Positions 50,898 to 59,568 of a DNA stretch of 64,000 bases are shown piece by piece (within the stretch, counting starts at the first letter, position 1; each line of letters begins with the position of its first letter). The stretch spans positions 62,001 to 126,000 of the forward strand of contig NZ_BMUC01000011.1 of assembly GCF_014649995.1 (NCBI RefSeq), read 5' to 3'. Position numbers and translations under genes: made by a program. The notes under the pieces are model-generated. The model was given only the letters and a program-made list of their open reading frames with translations. It was not told the DNA's origin and ran no database searches. This DNA comes from Streptomyces griseoflavus (GTDB lineage Bacteria; Actinomycetota; Actinomycetes; Streptomycetales; Streptomycetaceae).

Positions 50898-53302
50898 GCA
50901 CCGCTCCCGGTGTCCGCCCCGCGCCGGCCGACGGGGCGGGGCCCGTGCGGCGTGCCCGGGTCGTCGTGCGGGGTGTGGTGCAGGGCGTGGGCTTCCGGCC
51001 GTTCGTGTACGGGCTGGCGACCGGTCTCGGGCTGGCGGGGCAGGTGACGAACACCGGTGACGGCGTGGTGGTGGAGGTCGAGGGCGCGTCCTCGGCGGTC
51101 GACCGGTTCTGTGCGCGTCTGGCGGCCGACGCGCCGCCGCTCGCGGTGGTGGAGTCGGTGGAGCGGGCCGAACTGCCCGTGACCGGGGACAGCGGATTCG
51201 GCATCGTGGTGTCCCGGACCGGCGGCCCCGTGCGCACGCTGGTGGCCCCCGACACCGCGACCTGCCACGACTGCCTGTCCGAACTCCGCGACCCCGGCGA
51301 CCGGCGCCACCGCCATCCCTTCATCACCTGCACGCACTGCGGGCCCCGCTTCACCATCGTCACCGGACTGCCCTACGACCGTGCGCACACGACGATGGCG
51401 GGCTTCCCCCTGTGCCCGGACTGTGCCCGCGAATACCACGACCCGCGTGACCGCCGCTTCCACGCGCAGCCCGTCGCCTGCCCCGCCTGCGGTCCGCGGC
51501 TGCGGCTCGTCACCGGGCCCGGGTGCCCCGGCGGGCCGCTGCCCGCCGACGGCGATCCGCTCGCCGGGGCCCGCTCGCTGCTCGCCGCGGGCGCGGTGCT
51601 CGCCGTGAAGGGCGTCGGCGGCTACCACCTCGCCTGCGACGCGACCCTGCCGGAGGCGGTGGCGGAACTGCGCCGCCGCAAGGCCCGCGGGGACAAGCCG
51701 TTCGCCGTCATGGCCCCGGGCGCGCGGGACGTCGAGCATCTGGTGCGCATGGGCCCGGTGGAGCGGGAGCTGCTCACGGGGCGGGTCCGGCCCGTGGTCC
51801 TGATGCGGCGGCGCACCGGCGTCCGGCCCGCCCCCGGCGCGCTCGTGCCCGCCGACGGCGTCGCGCCGGGCAGCCCTGATCTCGGGGTGGTGCTGCCGTA
51901 CTCGCCCGTGCACCACCTGCTGCTGGCGGGGGCGCCCCGGCTGCTGGTGATGACGAGCGGCAACGTGTCCGGTGAGCCCATCGTGACGGACGACGAGGAG
52001 GCCTTCGAGCGGCTGGCCGGGCTGGCCGACGCATGGCTGACGCACGACCGCCCCGTCCAGGTGCCGTGCGACGACTCCGTCGTCCGCGTCATCGACGGCG
52101 AGCCGCTGGTGCTGCGCCGCTCACGCGGCTACGCGCCGCTGCCGGTCGCCCTGCCGGCCGCGGTGGTGCCGGCGCTGGCGGTCGGCGGCGACCTCAAGAA
52201 CGTCTTCTGCCTCGGGCAGGGCACACGGGCCTGGCTGTCCGCCCACGTCGGGGACATGGACGACCTCGCCACGCAGCAGGCGTTCGGCCGGGCCGAGCGG
52301 CACCTGGAGTCGCTGACCGGTGTGCGGCCCACGCTGCTGGCGGCCGACAGCCATCCGGGATACCGGTCGGGCGCGTGGGCGCGGCGGCACGCCCGGGGCC
52401 GCCCGGTGGCCCGGGTGCAGCACCACCACGCGCACATCGCCTCCGTCCTGGCCGAGCACGGGGTGGCGGAGGGCCGCCGGGTGATCGGGGTCGCCTTCGA
52501 CGGCACCGGGTACGGGGACGACGGCACCGTGTGGGGCGGTGAGTTCCTCCTCGCGGACTACGACGGGTTCCACCGGTTCGCGCACCTGGCCCCCGTACCG
52601 CTGCCCGGCGGTGACGCGGCGGTGCGGCGTCCGTACCGGATGGCGCTGGCACACCTGCACGCCGCCGGCATCACCGCCGGCCCGGACCTGCCGTGCACGG
52701 CCGCCTGCCCGCCGGACGAACTCGACGTGCTGCGCGCGCAGTTGGCGCGAGGGCTTAACTGCGTACCCACCTCCAGCATGGGCCGGCTCTTCGACGCGGT
52801 CTCCTCCCTGGCGGGGGTGTGTCACCACGCGGGGTACGAGGCGCAGGCCGCGATCGAGCTGGAGGCGGCGGCGGTGTCGGCCGGTGAGGACGAGCCGCAC
52901 GACCCCCGCTACGCCTTCGGACTCACGGACCGCGCGGGGCCGTTGACCGCCACGCCGGGTCCCCTGCTGAGAGCGGTGGCCGAGGACGTACGGGGCCTGG
53001 TGCCGGCGGCCGTGATCGCCGCGCGTTTCCATCTGGCCGTGGCCCGGCTGGTGCGGGACGTGTGCGCGGCGGCGCGGCGGGCGGCCGGCCCCGGGACGGT
53101 CGCCCTGACCGGGGGTGTGTTCTCCAACGCGCTGCTCTCCTCGGCCTGCGCCCGGGAACTGCGGGCGGACGGGTTCACCGTGCTGCGCCATCGCGACATC
53201 CCGCCGAACGACGGCGGACTGGCACTCGGCCAGCTGATCGTGGCCGCCCGGGCGGAAGCCACCGACCGGTCCAGGTGCGCGGGCGTCCCGCGCGACAAGT
53301 GA
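50894..53302 (+). CDS. hypF: Carbamoyltransferase HypF
   Basis: 802 residues, the usual size. Domains in order: acylphosphatase-like (VRGVVQGVGFRPFVYGLA at about 25-42), two zinc fingers (Cys124/127/146/149 and Cys174/177/196/199), YrdC-like, and a Kae1-like domain with VQHHHAHIASV and GGVFSNALL. It makes carbamoyl-adenylate from carbamoyl phosphate and ATP and loads it on HypE, the first step to the CN ligands of the active site. GTG start within the hypB stop. Confidence 0.96.
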   Translation: MSTAPGVRPAPADGAGPVRRARVVVRGVVQGVGFRPFVYGLATGLGLAGQVTNTGDGVVVEVEGASSAVDRFCARLAADAPPLAVVESVERAELPVTGDSGFGIVVSRTGGPVRTLVAPDTATCHDCLSELRDPGDRRHRHPFITCTHCGPRFTIVTGLPYDRAHTTMAGFPLCPDCAREYHDPRDRRFHAQPVACPACGPRLRLVTGPGCPGGPLPADGDPLAGARSLLAAGAVLAVKGVGGYHLACDATLPEAVAELRRRKARGDKPFAVMAPGARDVEHLVRMGPVERELLTGRVRPVVLMRRRTGVRPAPGALVPADGVAPGSPDLGVVLPYSPVHHLLLAGAPRLLVMTSGNVSGEPIVTDDEEAFERLAGLADAWLTHDRPVQVPCDDSVVRVIDGEPLVLRRSRGYAPLPVALPAAVVPALAVGGDLKNVFCLGQGTRAWLSAHVGDMDDLATQQAFGRAERHLESLTGVRPTLLAADSHPGYRSGAWARRHARGRPVARVQHHHAHIASVLAEHGVAEGRRVIGVAFDGTGYGDDGTVWGGEFLLADYDGFHRFAHLAPVPLPGGDAAVRRPYRMALAHLHAAGITAGPDLPCTAACPPDELDVLRAQLARGLNCVPTSSMGRLFDAVSSLAGVCHHAGYEAQAAIELEAAAVSAGEDEPHDPRYAFGLTDRAGPLTATPGPLLRAVAEDVRGLVPAAVIAARFHLAVARLVRDVCAAARRAAGPGTVALTGGVFSNALLSSACARELRADGFTVLRHRDIPPNDGGLALGQLIVAARAEATDRSRCAGVPRDK

Positions 53303-53312
53303 GGAGATCCGC

Positions 53313-53615
53313 ATGTGTCTGGCGGTACCCGGCAGAGTGCTGGGAGTCGAGGAACGGGACGGCACCCGGATGGCCACCGTCGATTTCGGCGGCGTGGTCA
53401 AGGAGGTGTGCCTGGAGTACCTGCCCGACCTGGAGGTGGGTGAGTACGCGATCGTCCATGTCGGCTTCGCCCTGCAGCGGCTGGACGAGGAGTCGGCCCG
53501 CCGGACCCTGGAGCTGTTCGAGAACCTCGGCATGCTCCAGGAGGAGTTCGGCGACCCATGGGAACAGGCCGCGCAGACGGGCGGCGACGACCTCGCGCGG
53601 GAGGTGCGGCGGTGA
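53313..53615 (+). CDS. hypC: HypC/HybG-family maturation chaperone
   Basis: 100 residues beginning [14 protein letters not shown], with Cys2 that becomes the iron-site ligand once the initiator Met is removed. It carries Fe between HypD and the large subunit. GAGGAG precedes the ATG; the end overlaps the hypD start. Confidence 0.95.
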   Translation: MCLAVPGRVLGVEERDGTRMATVDFGGVVKEVCLEYLPDLEVGEYAIVHVGFALQRLDEESARRTLELFENLGMLQEEFGDPWEQAAQTGGDDLAREVRR

Positions 53616-54751
53616 AGTACATCGACGAGTTCCAGGACCCCGAACTGGCGGGCCGCCTGCTCGACGACATCCGGGCGTCGGTGACCAGGCCGTGGGCGCT
53701 GATGGAGGTGTGCGGCGGCCAGACGCACAGCATCATCCGCCACGGCATCGACCAGTTGCTGCCCGACGAGGTGGAGCTGATCCACGGGCCGGGCTGTCCG
53801 GTGTGCGTGACGCCGCTGGAGGTGATCGACAAGGCGCTGGCGATCGCCTCGCGGCCGGAGGTCGTCTTCTGCTCGTTCGGCGACATGCTGAGGGTGCCGG
53901 GCACGGGACGTGACCTGTTCCAGGTCCGCGGGGAGGGCGGCGACGTCCGCGTGGTGTACTCCCCGCTCGACGCGCTGCGGATCGCGCGGGAGAACCCGGA
54001 CCGGGAGGTGGTCTTCTTCGGCATCGGTTTCGAGACCACGGCACCGCCCAACGCGATGACGGTGCATCAGGCCCGCAGGCTCGGGATCCGCAACTTCAGC
54101 CTCCTGGTCTCGCACGTCCGGGTGCCTCCCGCGATCGAGGCGATCATGCAGTCACCCGACTGCCGGGTGCAGGGCTTCCTGGCGGCCGGGCACGTGTGCA
54201 GCGTGATGGGGACGCGGGAGTACCCGGCGCTCGCCGAGCGGTACGGGGTGCCCATCGTGGTGACCGGGTTCGAACCGCTGGACGTCCTGGAGGGCGTACG
54301 GCGGACCGTGCGGCAGCTGGAGCGCGGCGAGCACACCGTCGACAACGCCTATCCGCGCGCCGTGCGGGCGGAGGGAAACCCCGCCGCGCGGGCGATGCTG
54401 GACGATGTCTTCGAGGTGGCCGACCGCGCCTGGCGCGGCATCGGGGTGATCCCGGACAGCGGCTGGCGGCTGTCGGAGCGCTACCGGGACTACGACGCCG
54501 AGCACCGGTTCCAGGTGGGGGACATCGCCACGCTGGAACCGGCGGAGTGCCGCAGCGGCGAGGTGCTGCAGGGGCTGCTGAAGCCGCACGAGTGCGAGGC
54601 CTTCGGGACGACGTGCACTCCGCGCACCCCGCTGGGAGCCACCATGGTGTCCAGTGAGGGCGCCTGCGCCGCCTACTACCTGTACCGGCGGCTGGAACTG
54701 CCGGCGGCCGCCCCGGCCGCCGCGGACCGGGAGGCGAGCTCCGTTGTCTGA
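53612..54751 (+). CDS. hypD: Hydrogenase formation protein HypD
   Basis: 379 residues. [23 protein letters not shown] and ending cysteines ([18 protein letters not shown]) mark HypD, the Fe-S protein that assembles Fe(CN)2CO with HypC and HypE. GTG start inside the hypC stop codon. Ends eight bases after the likely TTG start of hypE. Confidence 0.95.
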   Translation: MKYIDEFQDPELAGRLLDDIRASVTRPWALMEVCGGQTHSIIRHGIDQLLPDEVELIHGPGCPVCVTPLEVIDKALAIASRPEVVFCSFGDMLRVPGTGRDLFQVRGEGGDVRVVYSPLDALRIARENPDREVVFFGIGFETTAPPNAMTVHQARRLGIRNFSLLVSHVRVPPAIEAIMQSPDCRVQGFLAAGHVCSVMGTREYPALAERYGVPIVVTGFEPLDVLEGVRRTVRQLERGEHTVDNAYPRAVRAEGNPAARAMLDDVFEVADRAWRGIGVIPDSGWRLSERYRDYDAEHRFQVGDIATLEPAECRSGEVLQGLLKPHECEAFGTTCTPRTPLGATMVSSEGACAAYYLYRRLELPAAAPAAADREASSVV

Positions 54752-55811
54752 CACCACCGCCGCGCCCGACATGCTCTCCTGGAGCTGTCCGGCGCCCCTG
54801 CGTGACCGGCCGCGTGTGGTGATGGGCCACGGCGGTGGCGGCGCGCTGTCCGCCGAACTCGTGGAGCAGGTGGTCCTGCCGGGGCTGGGCGGGGCGGCTC
54901 CGGCCGCGCTGACCGACTCCGCCGTGGTCGAACTCGGCGGCGCCCGGCTGGCGTTCTCCACCGACTCCTTCGTGGTCCGGCCGCTGTTCTTCCCCGGTGG
55001 CAGCATCGGTGACCTGGCGGTCAACGGCACGGTCAACGACCTCGCGATGAGCGGGGCGCGCGCCGCGTACCTCTCGTGCGCCCTGATCCTGGAGGAGGGT
55101 GTCGAGATCGACACCGTCGGGCGGGTCGCCGAGGCACTCGGGCGTGCGGCCCGTGCCGCCGGGGTGCGCGTGGTGACGGGTGACACCAAGGTCGTGGAGG
55201 CCGGTCACGGTGACGGCGTGTACGTCAACACGTCCGGTGTCGGGGTGGTCCCCGCCGGGGTCGACCTGCGTCCGCAGCGGGTGGTTCCCGGTGACGTGGT
55301 GCTGGTGAGCGGCGACATCGGCGTGCACGGCGTGGCGGTCATGAGCCGGCGGGAGAACCTGCGGTTCGAGGTGGAGGTCGTCAGTGACTGCGCGCCGCTC
55401 GGCGGCCTCGTCGAGGCGATGCTGTCGGTCACACCGGATCTGCATGTGCTGCGCGACCCGACCCGCGGGGGTCTGGCCGCCTCGCTGAACGAGATCGCGG
55501 TGGCCTCGGGGTGCGGGGTGGTCGTCCGGGAGCGTGCGGTCCCGGTGCCGCCCCCGGTGGCCGGCGCCTGCGCCATGCTGGGGCTGGATCCCCTGTACGT
55601 GGCGAACGAGGGCAAGCTCGTCGCCTTCGTGCCCCGGGAACACGCCGACGCGGTCCTGGCCGCGATGCGGGCACACCCCCTGGGTTCCGGCGCCGCCGTG
55701 ATCGGTGAGGCGGTCGCGGAGCATCCGGGGACGGTCGTCGCGCGGACCGGGCTCGGGGGGACGCGGGTGGTGGATCTGCCGATGGGTGAACAGCTTCCGC
55801 GCATCTGCTGA
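54744..55811 (+). CDS. hypE: Hydrogenase expression/formation protein HypE
   Basis: 355 residues from a TTG with GGGAGG upstream, overlapping hypD by eight bases. [19 protein letters not shown] near the start, [23 protein letters not shown] (ATP-binding region), and the C-terminal PRIC whose Cys receives the carbamoyl group and is dehydrated to cyanide. Last gene of the coupled hydrogenase run; the following stress-protein gene begins 74 bases on. Confidence 0.93.
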   Translation: MSDTTAAPDMLSWSCPAPLRDRPRVVMGHGGGGALSAELVEQVVLPGLGGAAPAALTDSAVVELGGARLAFSTDSFVVRPLFFPGGSIGDLAVNGTVNDLAMSGARAAYLSCALILEEGVEIDTVGRVAEALGRAARAAGVRVVTGDTKVVEAGHGDGVYVNTSGVGVVPAGVDLRPQRVVPGDVVLVSGDIGVHGVAVMSRRENLRFEVEVVSDCAPLGGLVEAMLSVTPDLHVLRDPTRGGLAASLNEIAVASGCGVVVRERAVPVPPPVAGACAMLGLDPLYVANEGKLVAFVPREHADAVLAAMRAHPLGSGAAVIGEAVAEHPGTVVARTGLGGTRVVDLPMGEQLPRIC

Positions 55812-55829
55812 CCCGGCAACCCCGGCGCC

Positions 55830-55843
55830 GGGCCGGAAGGCAC
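55830..55843. promoter_or_regulatory. Weaker DevR/OsdR-like box before the universal stress protein gene
   Basis: GGGCC-GGAA-GGCAC, one mismatch in the right arm relative to the palindromes at 25798 and 26885, 43 bases upstream of the ATG at 55886. It also overlaps a small hypE-distal inverted repeat, so its meaning is uncertain. Confidence 0.3.
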
Positions 55844-55885
55844 GGGGCACCGGGGCACGGACATCGACTGGTGAGTGAGGTGACC

Positions 55886-56338
55886 ATGCAAGCCACTGAG
55901 CCGGCACCGCGGATCGTCGTGGGTGTGGACGGATCTCCCGCGTCGTACGAGGCGCTGCGCTGGGCCGTACGGTACGCCCGTGCGCTCGGCGGGATCGTGG
56001 AGGCCGTCCACGCCTGGGAGACGCCGTCGTCCACCGGATGGGCCGGTCCCGTGATCGAACCGGACTTCGACGCGGAACAGGCACGGCACCGCTTCGCGGA
56101 GGCGCTGAGCACCGCCTTCCCGGGCGACCGGCCCGCCGGCCTGCGGGAACGGCTGGTCGAGGGTGATCCCTCGGAGGTGCTGATCCGCGCCTCGGAAGGG
56201 GCGGAACTGCTGGTGGTGGGCCATCGCGGACGCGGTGGGTTCGCCCGGGTGATGCTGGGCTCGGTCAGCCAGCGCTGTGCCCAGCACGCGTCCTGCCCGG
56301 TCGTCGTGGTCCGGCACCGGCGGGGGGCGGGCGGCTGA
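55886..56338 (+). CDS. Universal stress protein (UspA family)
   Basis: 150 residues with the USP fold: RIVVGVDGSPASYEALRWAVRYA at the start and the ATP-binding tail GHRGRGGFARVMLGSVSQRCAQHASCPVVVV. Streptomyces and mycobacteria make several such proteins under oxygen limitation via OsdR/DevR. I start at the ATG at 55886; an upstream in-frame GTG at 55871 lacks a ribosome site. Follows hypE by 74 bases on the same strand. Confidence 0.9.
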   Translation: MQATEPAPRIVVGVDGSPASYEALRWAVRYARALGGIVEAVHAWETPSSTGWAGPVIEPDFDAEQARHRFAEALSTAFPGDRPAGLRERLVEGDPSEVLIRASEGAELLVVGHRGRGGFARVMLGSVSQRCAQHASCPVVVVRHRRGAGG

Positions 56339-56375
56339 ACCCGCCGGCCGGACGCGGTGGCCGGTGTTCCGGTGC

Positions 56376-56403
56376 GGCCCGGGCCGTTCGGACCGCCCGG
56401 GCC
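56376..56403. terminator. Hairpin between convergent USP and FAD-domain genes
   Basis: GGCCCGGGC at 56376-56384 pairs perfectly with GCCCGGGCC at 56395-56403 over a ten-base loop. Placed in the 94-base gap between two convergent stop codons. Confidence 0.6.
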
Positions 56404-56432
56404 GGGGCGGTGGCGCCGGTGGCGCGGCCGGG

Positions 56433-57155
56433 TCAGCGGTCCGCGGGGCCGCCCAGGATGCCGGTCACCTCCCGGTGTACGGCTTCGCGCGCCGGCGTGG
56501 GCAGCGACACCAGACCGGTGCGCTCCAGGTCCTGGAGCGCCTGCTCCGCGCCGCTGCGGCCGTCGGTGCTCGCGCTGATCACCTCGTAGCCGTCCCGGAC
56601 GGCGACGACGAGCCGGTGCCGTCCGTCGTCGTCGGCGTGGACGGCGGTGGCCACCACGAGGGGCGGCGGGCCGCCCGCTTCACCGGGCGCTTTGTAGTAC
56701 CGGCTGACCACGGGGGCGTGCCAGCGCAGGGTGAGCAGCAGATGGCGTTTGGCCACCACTTCGCCCAGGTCGGTCTCGTAGGTGCCGTCCCGGTCGAGCA
56801 CGGTCGCGCGCGCGTCCAGCGCCAGCGCCGCCGGGAGCAGGCAGCGCAGCGTGCTGCCCACGATGTTGCCGCCGACGGTGGCCGTCCGGCGGACGGCTCC
56901 GGTGCCCACGGTGGAGGCCGCCCGGCGCAGCACTTCCGGTACCCGGTCGTCCACCTGGTGCAGCAGCACCGCGGCGCCGAGCGCCTGGCGTTCTATCAGG
57001 TTGGCCTCGGGCAGCTCGCGCAGGGACATCGCCTGCTCGGGGAAGCCGTCGCGCTGCCAGAGGGCCCACACGAGGGTGGCGCCGCCGACGGGCACCGCGC
57101 CCTCGGCCAGGGACCGCTGTGCTTCGGACAGTGACGTGGGCAGACGCAGCAGCAC
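56433..57155 (-). CDS. Orphan molybdopterin-dehydrogenase FAD-domain protein
   Basis: 240 residues with the FAD-binding PCMH fold of xanthine-dehydrogenase medium subunits: EGAVPVGGATLVWALWQ and STVGTGAVRRTATVGGNIVGSTLRCLLPAALALDA. There is no molybdenum or 2Fe-2S partner beside it, so it differs from the full set at 34374-38065. It may serve that complex in trans or act alone. GTG start at 57155 with a distant AGGAAAG. Confidence 0.8.
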   Translation of the reverse strand: MLLRLPTSLSEAQRSLAEGAVPVGGATLVWALWQRDGFPEQAMSLRELPEANLIERQALGAAVLLHQVDDRVPEVLRRAASTVGTGAVRRTATVGGNIVGSTLRCLLPAALALDARATVLDRDGTYETDLGEVVAKRHLLLTLRWHAPVVSRYYKAPGEAGGPPPLVVATAVHADDDGRHRLVVAVRDGYEVISASTDGRSGAEQALQDLERTGLVSLPTPAREAVHREVTGILGGPADR

Positions 57156-57286
57156 GACGCTCTACCTGCTTTCCTCGACGAGGGCGGGAGACACGGCACT
57201 TCACGGGGCGATCAGGAGCACTGCATTCTCCGCACGGCCCCGGGGGCGCGTCCAGGGCTCACGGATCCGCCGCGTGCGCCTGCCGG

Positions 57287-58738
57287 TCAGCGCAGTCGCC
57301 GGATCTCACCCCGCACCCGGTAGAAGCCGCCGGCCGCCGGGTGCAGCGCGTCCACCACATAGCGCGCGCCGGGCTCCCGTATCGCCCGTGGGAACTGCAC
57401 GTTCCAGGAACCGTCGTAGCCCTCGGACACGACGTGGACGCGCAGCCGCCCGTCGTCGCGGACGCACTCCACGACCACGGCACCGGACGGTGCCTGGGCG
57501 ACGGTGGCCACCGCGGTCGCGGTCGTGGCCGGGGCGTAGGTGGGCAGGGCCGCGGCGAGCTTGACGTCCCGTACGACCGGCACCGATCCCTGCTGCGCCG
57601 CGGAGACGGCCGCCTCGCTCGCGTCCACGCACACCAGCGAGCCGTCCGTCGTCACCAGGTACAGCCGCTCGTCGCGGTACTGCATCGACAGCGCCGATCC
57701 GCCGCCGGTACCGAGCTTCCACAACCGCGTGCCGTCCCGGTCGAAGCAGTAGACGGACGAGGCGGCGTCGCCGGCGAAGACGAACCGCCCGCCCGGCGCG
57801 GTCGCGCACGAGTAGACGGCACTGTCGCAGGCGTAGGTGGCCTCGATGGTCCCGGTCGCCTTCGACAGCCGCTGCACCACCCGGTGCGCCGTGCCCGCGT
57901 AGACGGTGTCGTCCTCCTGCCAGCCGAAGAGCACGCCGCCCCGGGTGGGGGTGTGCCACAACTCGCCGCTGCCGTCGGGCGCGTAGGCGGTGACGCCCCG
58001 GTGGTGGCCGTGGTAGACGGCCCGGTCGTCGGCCCGGACCATCCAGGCGTGGTCGCCCTGGCTGCGGCGGGTCCACTGGTGCTCGTCCTCGTGGTCGATG
58101 ACGGTGAGGCGGCCGTCCCGGTCCGAGACGTCGAGCACGCCCTCGTGGATGTCCAGCCAGAAGATGTCGACGTCCGCCGCGATGTCGTAGGCGGCGAACG
58201 GCAGCTTCGAGGACAGGTCGTAGACGCTGCCGTCGTCGCAGCCCGCGTAGATCCAGAAGTCGTCGGCCACCAGGCACTTCACGCCGTCCGGCAGGCTGAA
58301 GCGGGCCAGTGCGTTGCCCTCGTGGTCCAGGGTGTAGACGTCGCCGGACTGGTTGCCGACCCAGCAGTGGTCGTCGTCGACGTGGATGCCGAACGCCGCG
58401 GAGCCCGTCCCGAAGCGCCACAGGACGGGGGCCACGGCCCGCGCGGTGGAGGGGGCCGAGACCACCTGACGCCGGGTCACCGCGCGGGGCGCCCGCCCGC
58501 CGGGCACCGCCGGCGCATAGCCCTTGCGGACCTTCTCCCCCACCTTCTTCGCGGCGGCGGCGCGCGCCTTCGCCACGGTGGCGAACGTCGTCGTCTGGGT
58601 CTGGCCGGCCGCGCCGATCCGGCCGTACCGCACCGTCACCACCTGGCCGTCGACCTGCACCTCGTAGAACTTGTGCGCGCCGCCGCCCTCCTGCGACAGC
58701 TCCAGATACGTCGTCGACACCGTGGTCCCGGCAGACAT
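57287..58738 (-). CDS. WGR-domain and beta-propeller protein
   Basis: 483 residues. The first 80 residues are a WGR domain (TTYLELSQEGGGAHKFYEVQVDG then VRYGRIGAAGQTQTTTFATVAKA), a nucleic-acid-linked module known from PARPs. The remainder repeats a PQQ/WD-like beta-propeller pattern (LYDLSSKLPFAAYDI, GRLTVIDHE, RLYLVTTDGSLVCVDA). It probably scaffolds or senses; the partners are unknown. GGGGAGGGG precedes the ATG. It is followed, same strand, 88 bases upstream, by the TerB gene. Confidence 0.8.
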   Translation of the reverse strand: MSAGTTVSTTYLELSQEGGGAHKFYEVQVDGQVVTVRYGRIGAAGQTQTTTFATVAKARAAAAKKVGEKVRKGYAPAVPGGRAPRAVTRRQVVSAPSTARAVAPVLWRFGTGSAAFGIHVDDDHCWVGNQSGDVYTLDHEGNALARFSLPDGVKCLVADDFWIYAGCDDGSVYDLSSKLPFAAYDIAADVDIFWLDIHEGVLDVSDRDGRLTVIDHEDEHQWTRRSQGDHAWMVRADDRAVYHGHHRGVTAYAPDGSGELWHTPTRGGVLFGWQEDDTVYAGTAHRVVQRLSKATGTIEATYACDSAVYSCATAPGGRFVFAGDAASSVYCFDRDGTRLWKLGTGGGSALSMQYRDERLYLVTTDGSLVCVDASEAAVSAAQQGSVPVVRDVKLAAALPTYAPATTATAVATVAQAPSGAVVVECVRDDGRLRVHVVSEGYDGSWNVQFPRAIREPGARYVVDALHPAAGGFYRVRGEIRRLR

Positions 58739-58826
58739 GGCACACCCCTCCCCTGACGGGCCCGCGGCCGCTCCTGCGGGCCCATTGATCACACCGTAGG
58801 GGGTGGCACCGACAACGGGGTGACGG

Positions 58827-59381
58827 TCAGACGCCGAACTCGTGCGGCGGGAGTCCGAGCGCCACGCACGCCTCGCGGACGGCGTACTGCTCGGAGGGGT
58901 CGAAGCTGCCGTCGGCGCCGGCGACGACCATGCCGGTCTGGACGACGGCCCGCGCCTCGACCGGTTTCTTCGCCGCCTTGGCGATGTCCTCCAGCGCCCG
59001 TGCCCTGCCCTGCTCGAAGTGGGCCGTGAGCCGGTCCACGTGCTCGTTGAACAGCCGGCGGAGCTGGTCCGGCGGGAAGTTCTGCAGCACCTCGTTGGTG
59101 ACGATCAGCTCCTCCACCCGCTGCCGCTCGACCGGGTCGACCCGTCCGTCGGCCGCCGCCACCAGGGCGCACATCGCCATGCTCGCGTCCCGGTAGGCGC
59201 CGCTCTTCAGTTCCGTCTTGGCCGCGGCGAGCTGCGACTTGAACAGCCCCATCAGCTTGGCCTTGGAGCCGCCGGCGGAGGAGGTGGAGCCGTGCCCCTG
59301 CTGCCGTGCGCCCCCCGCCTGCGCGCCCTGGGACTGCTGGAGCGTCCTGGCCTGGTCCTTGAGCCGGTCCCACATCGCCAT
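58827..59381 (-). CDS. TerB-family protein
   Basis: 184 residues. The TerB helical domain (SMAMCALVAAADGRVDPVERQRVEELI and GMVVAGADGSFDPSEQYAVREACVALG) has two Asp-rich loops like the metal-binding sites of TerB. A flexible Ala/Gln/Gly stretch precedes it. TerB proteins occur in ter operons linked to stress and tellurite tolerance; no other ter gene is here. GAGGTG precedes the ATG at 59381. Confidence 0.87.
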   Translation of the reverse strand: MAMWDRLKDQARTLQQSQGAQAGGARQQGHGSTSSAGGSKAKLMGLFKSQLAAAKTELKSGAYRDASMAMCALVAAADGRVDPVERQRVEELIVTNEVLQNFPPDQLRRLFNEHVDRLTAHFEQGRARALEDIAKAAKKPVEARAVVQTGMVVAGADGSFDPSEQYAVREACVALGLPPHEFGV

Positions 59382-59506
59382 TCGGTGCCACCTCGGGTCG
59401 TGTCGCTGTCCGCCCGGTCCTGGTAGTCAGTCCCGGGTCTTCCGGTTCGCCCGGTCAAACGGACGTGGCCCCGGCCGTGTTCCCGGATGGCAAAAGAAAG
59501 GCAAAA

Positions 59507-59543
59507 GCGACCGCCCCGGACCTACGGGGTCCGGGGCGGTCGC
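59507..59543 (-). terminator. Rho-independent terminator of the GH16 gene
   Basis: A perfect 16-pair stem: GCGACCGCCCCGGACC at 59507-59522 with its complement at 59528-59543 and a five-base loop. On the minus strand it is followed by TTTTGCCTTTCTTTT, an interrupted T tract. It is 25 bases past the GH16 stop codon and is the clearest intrinsic terminator in the window. Confidence 0.9.
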
Positions 59544-59568
59544 CGTCGTCCAGGGGTGCCGGCCGGGG

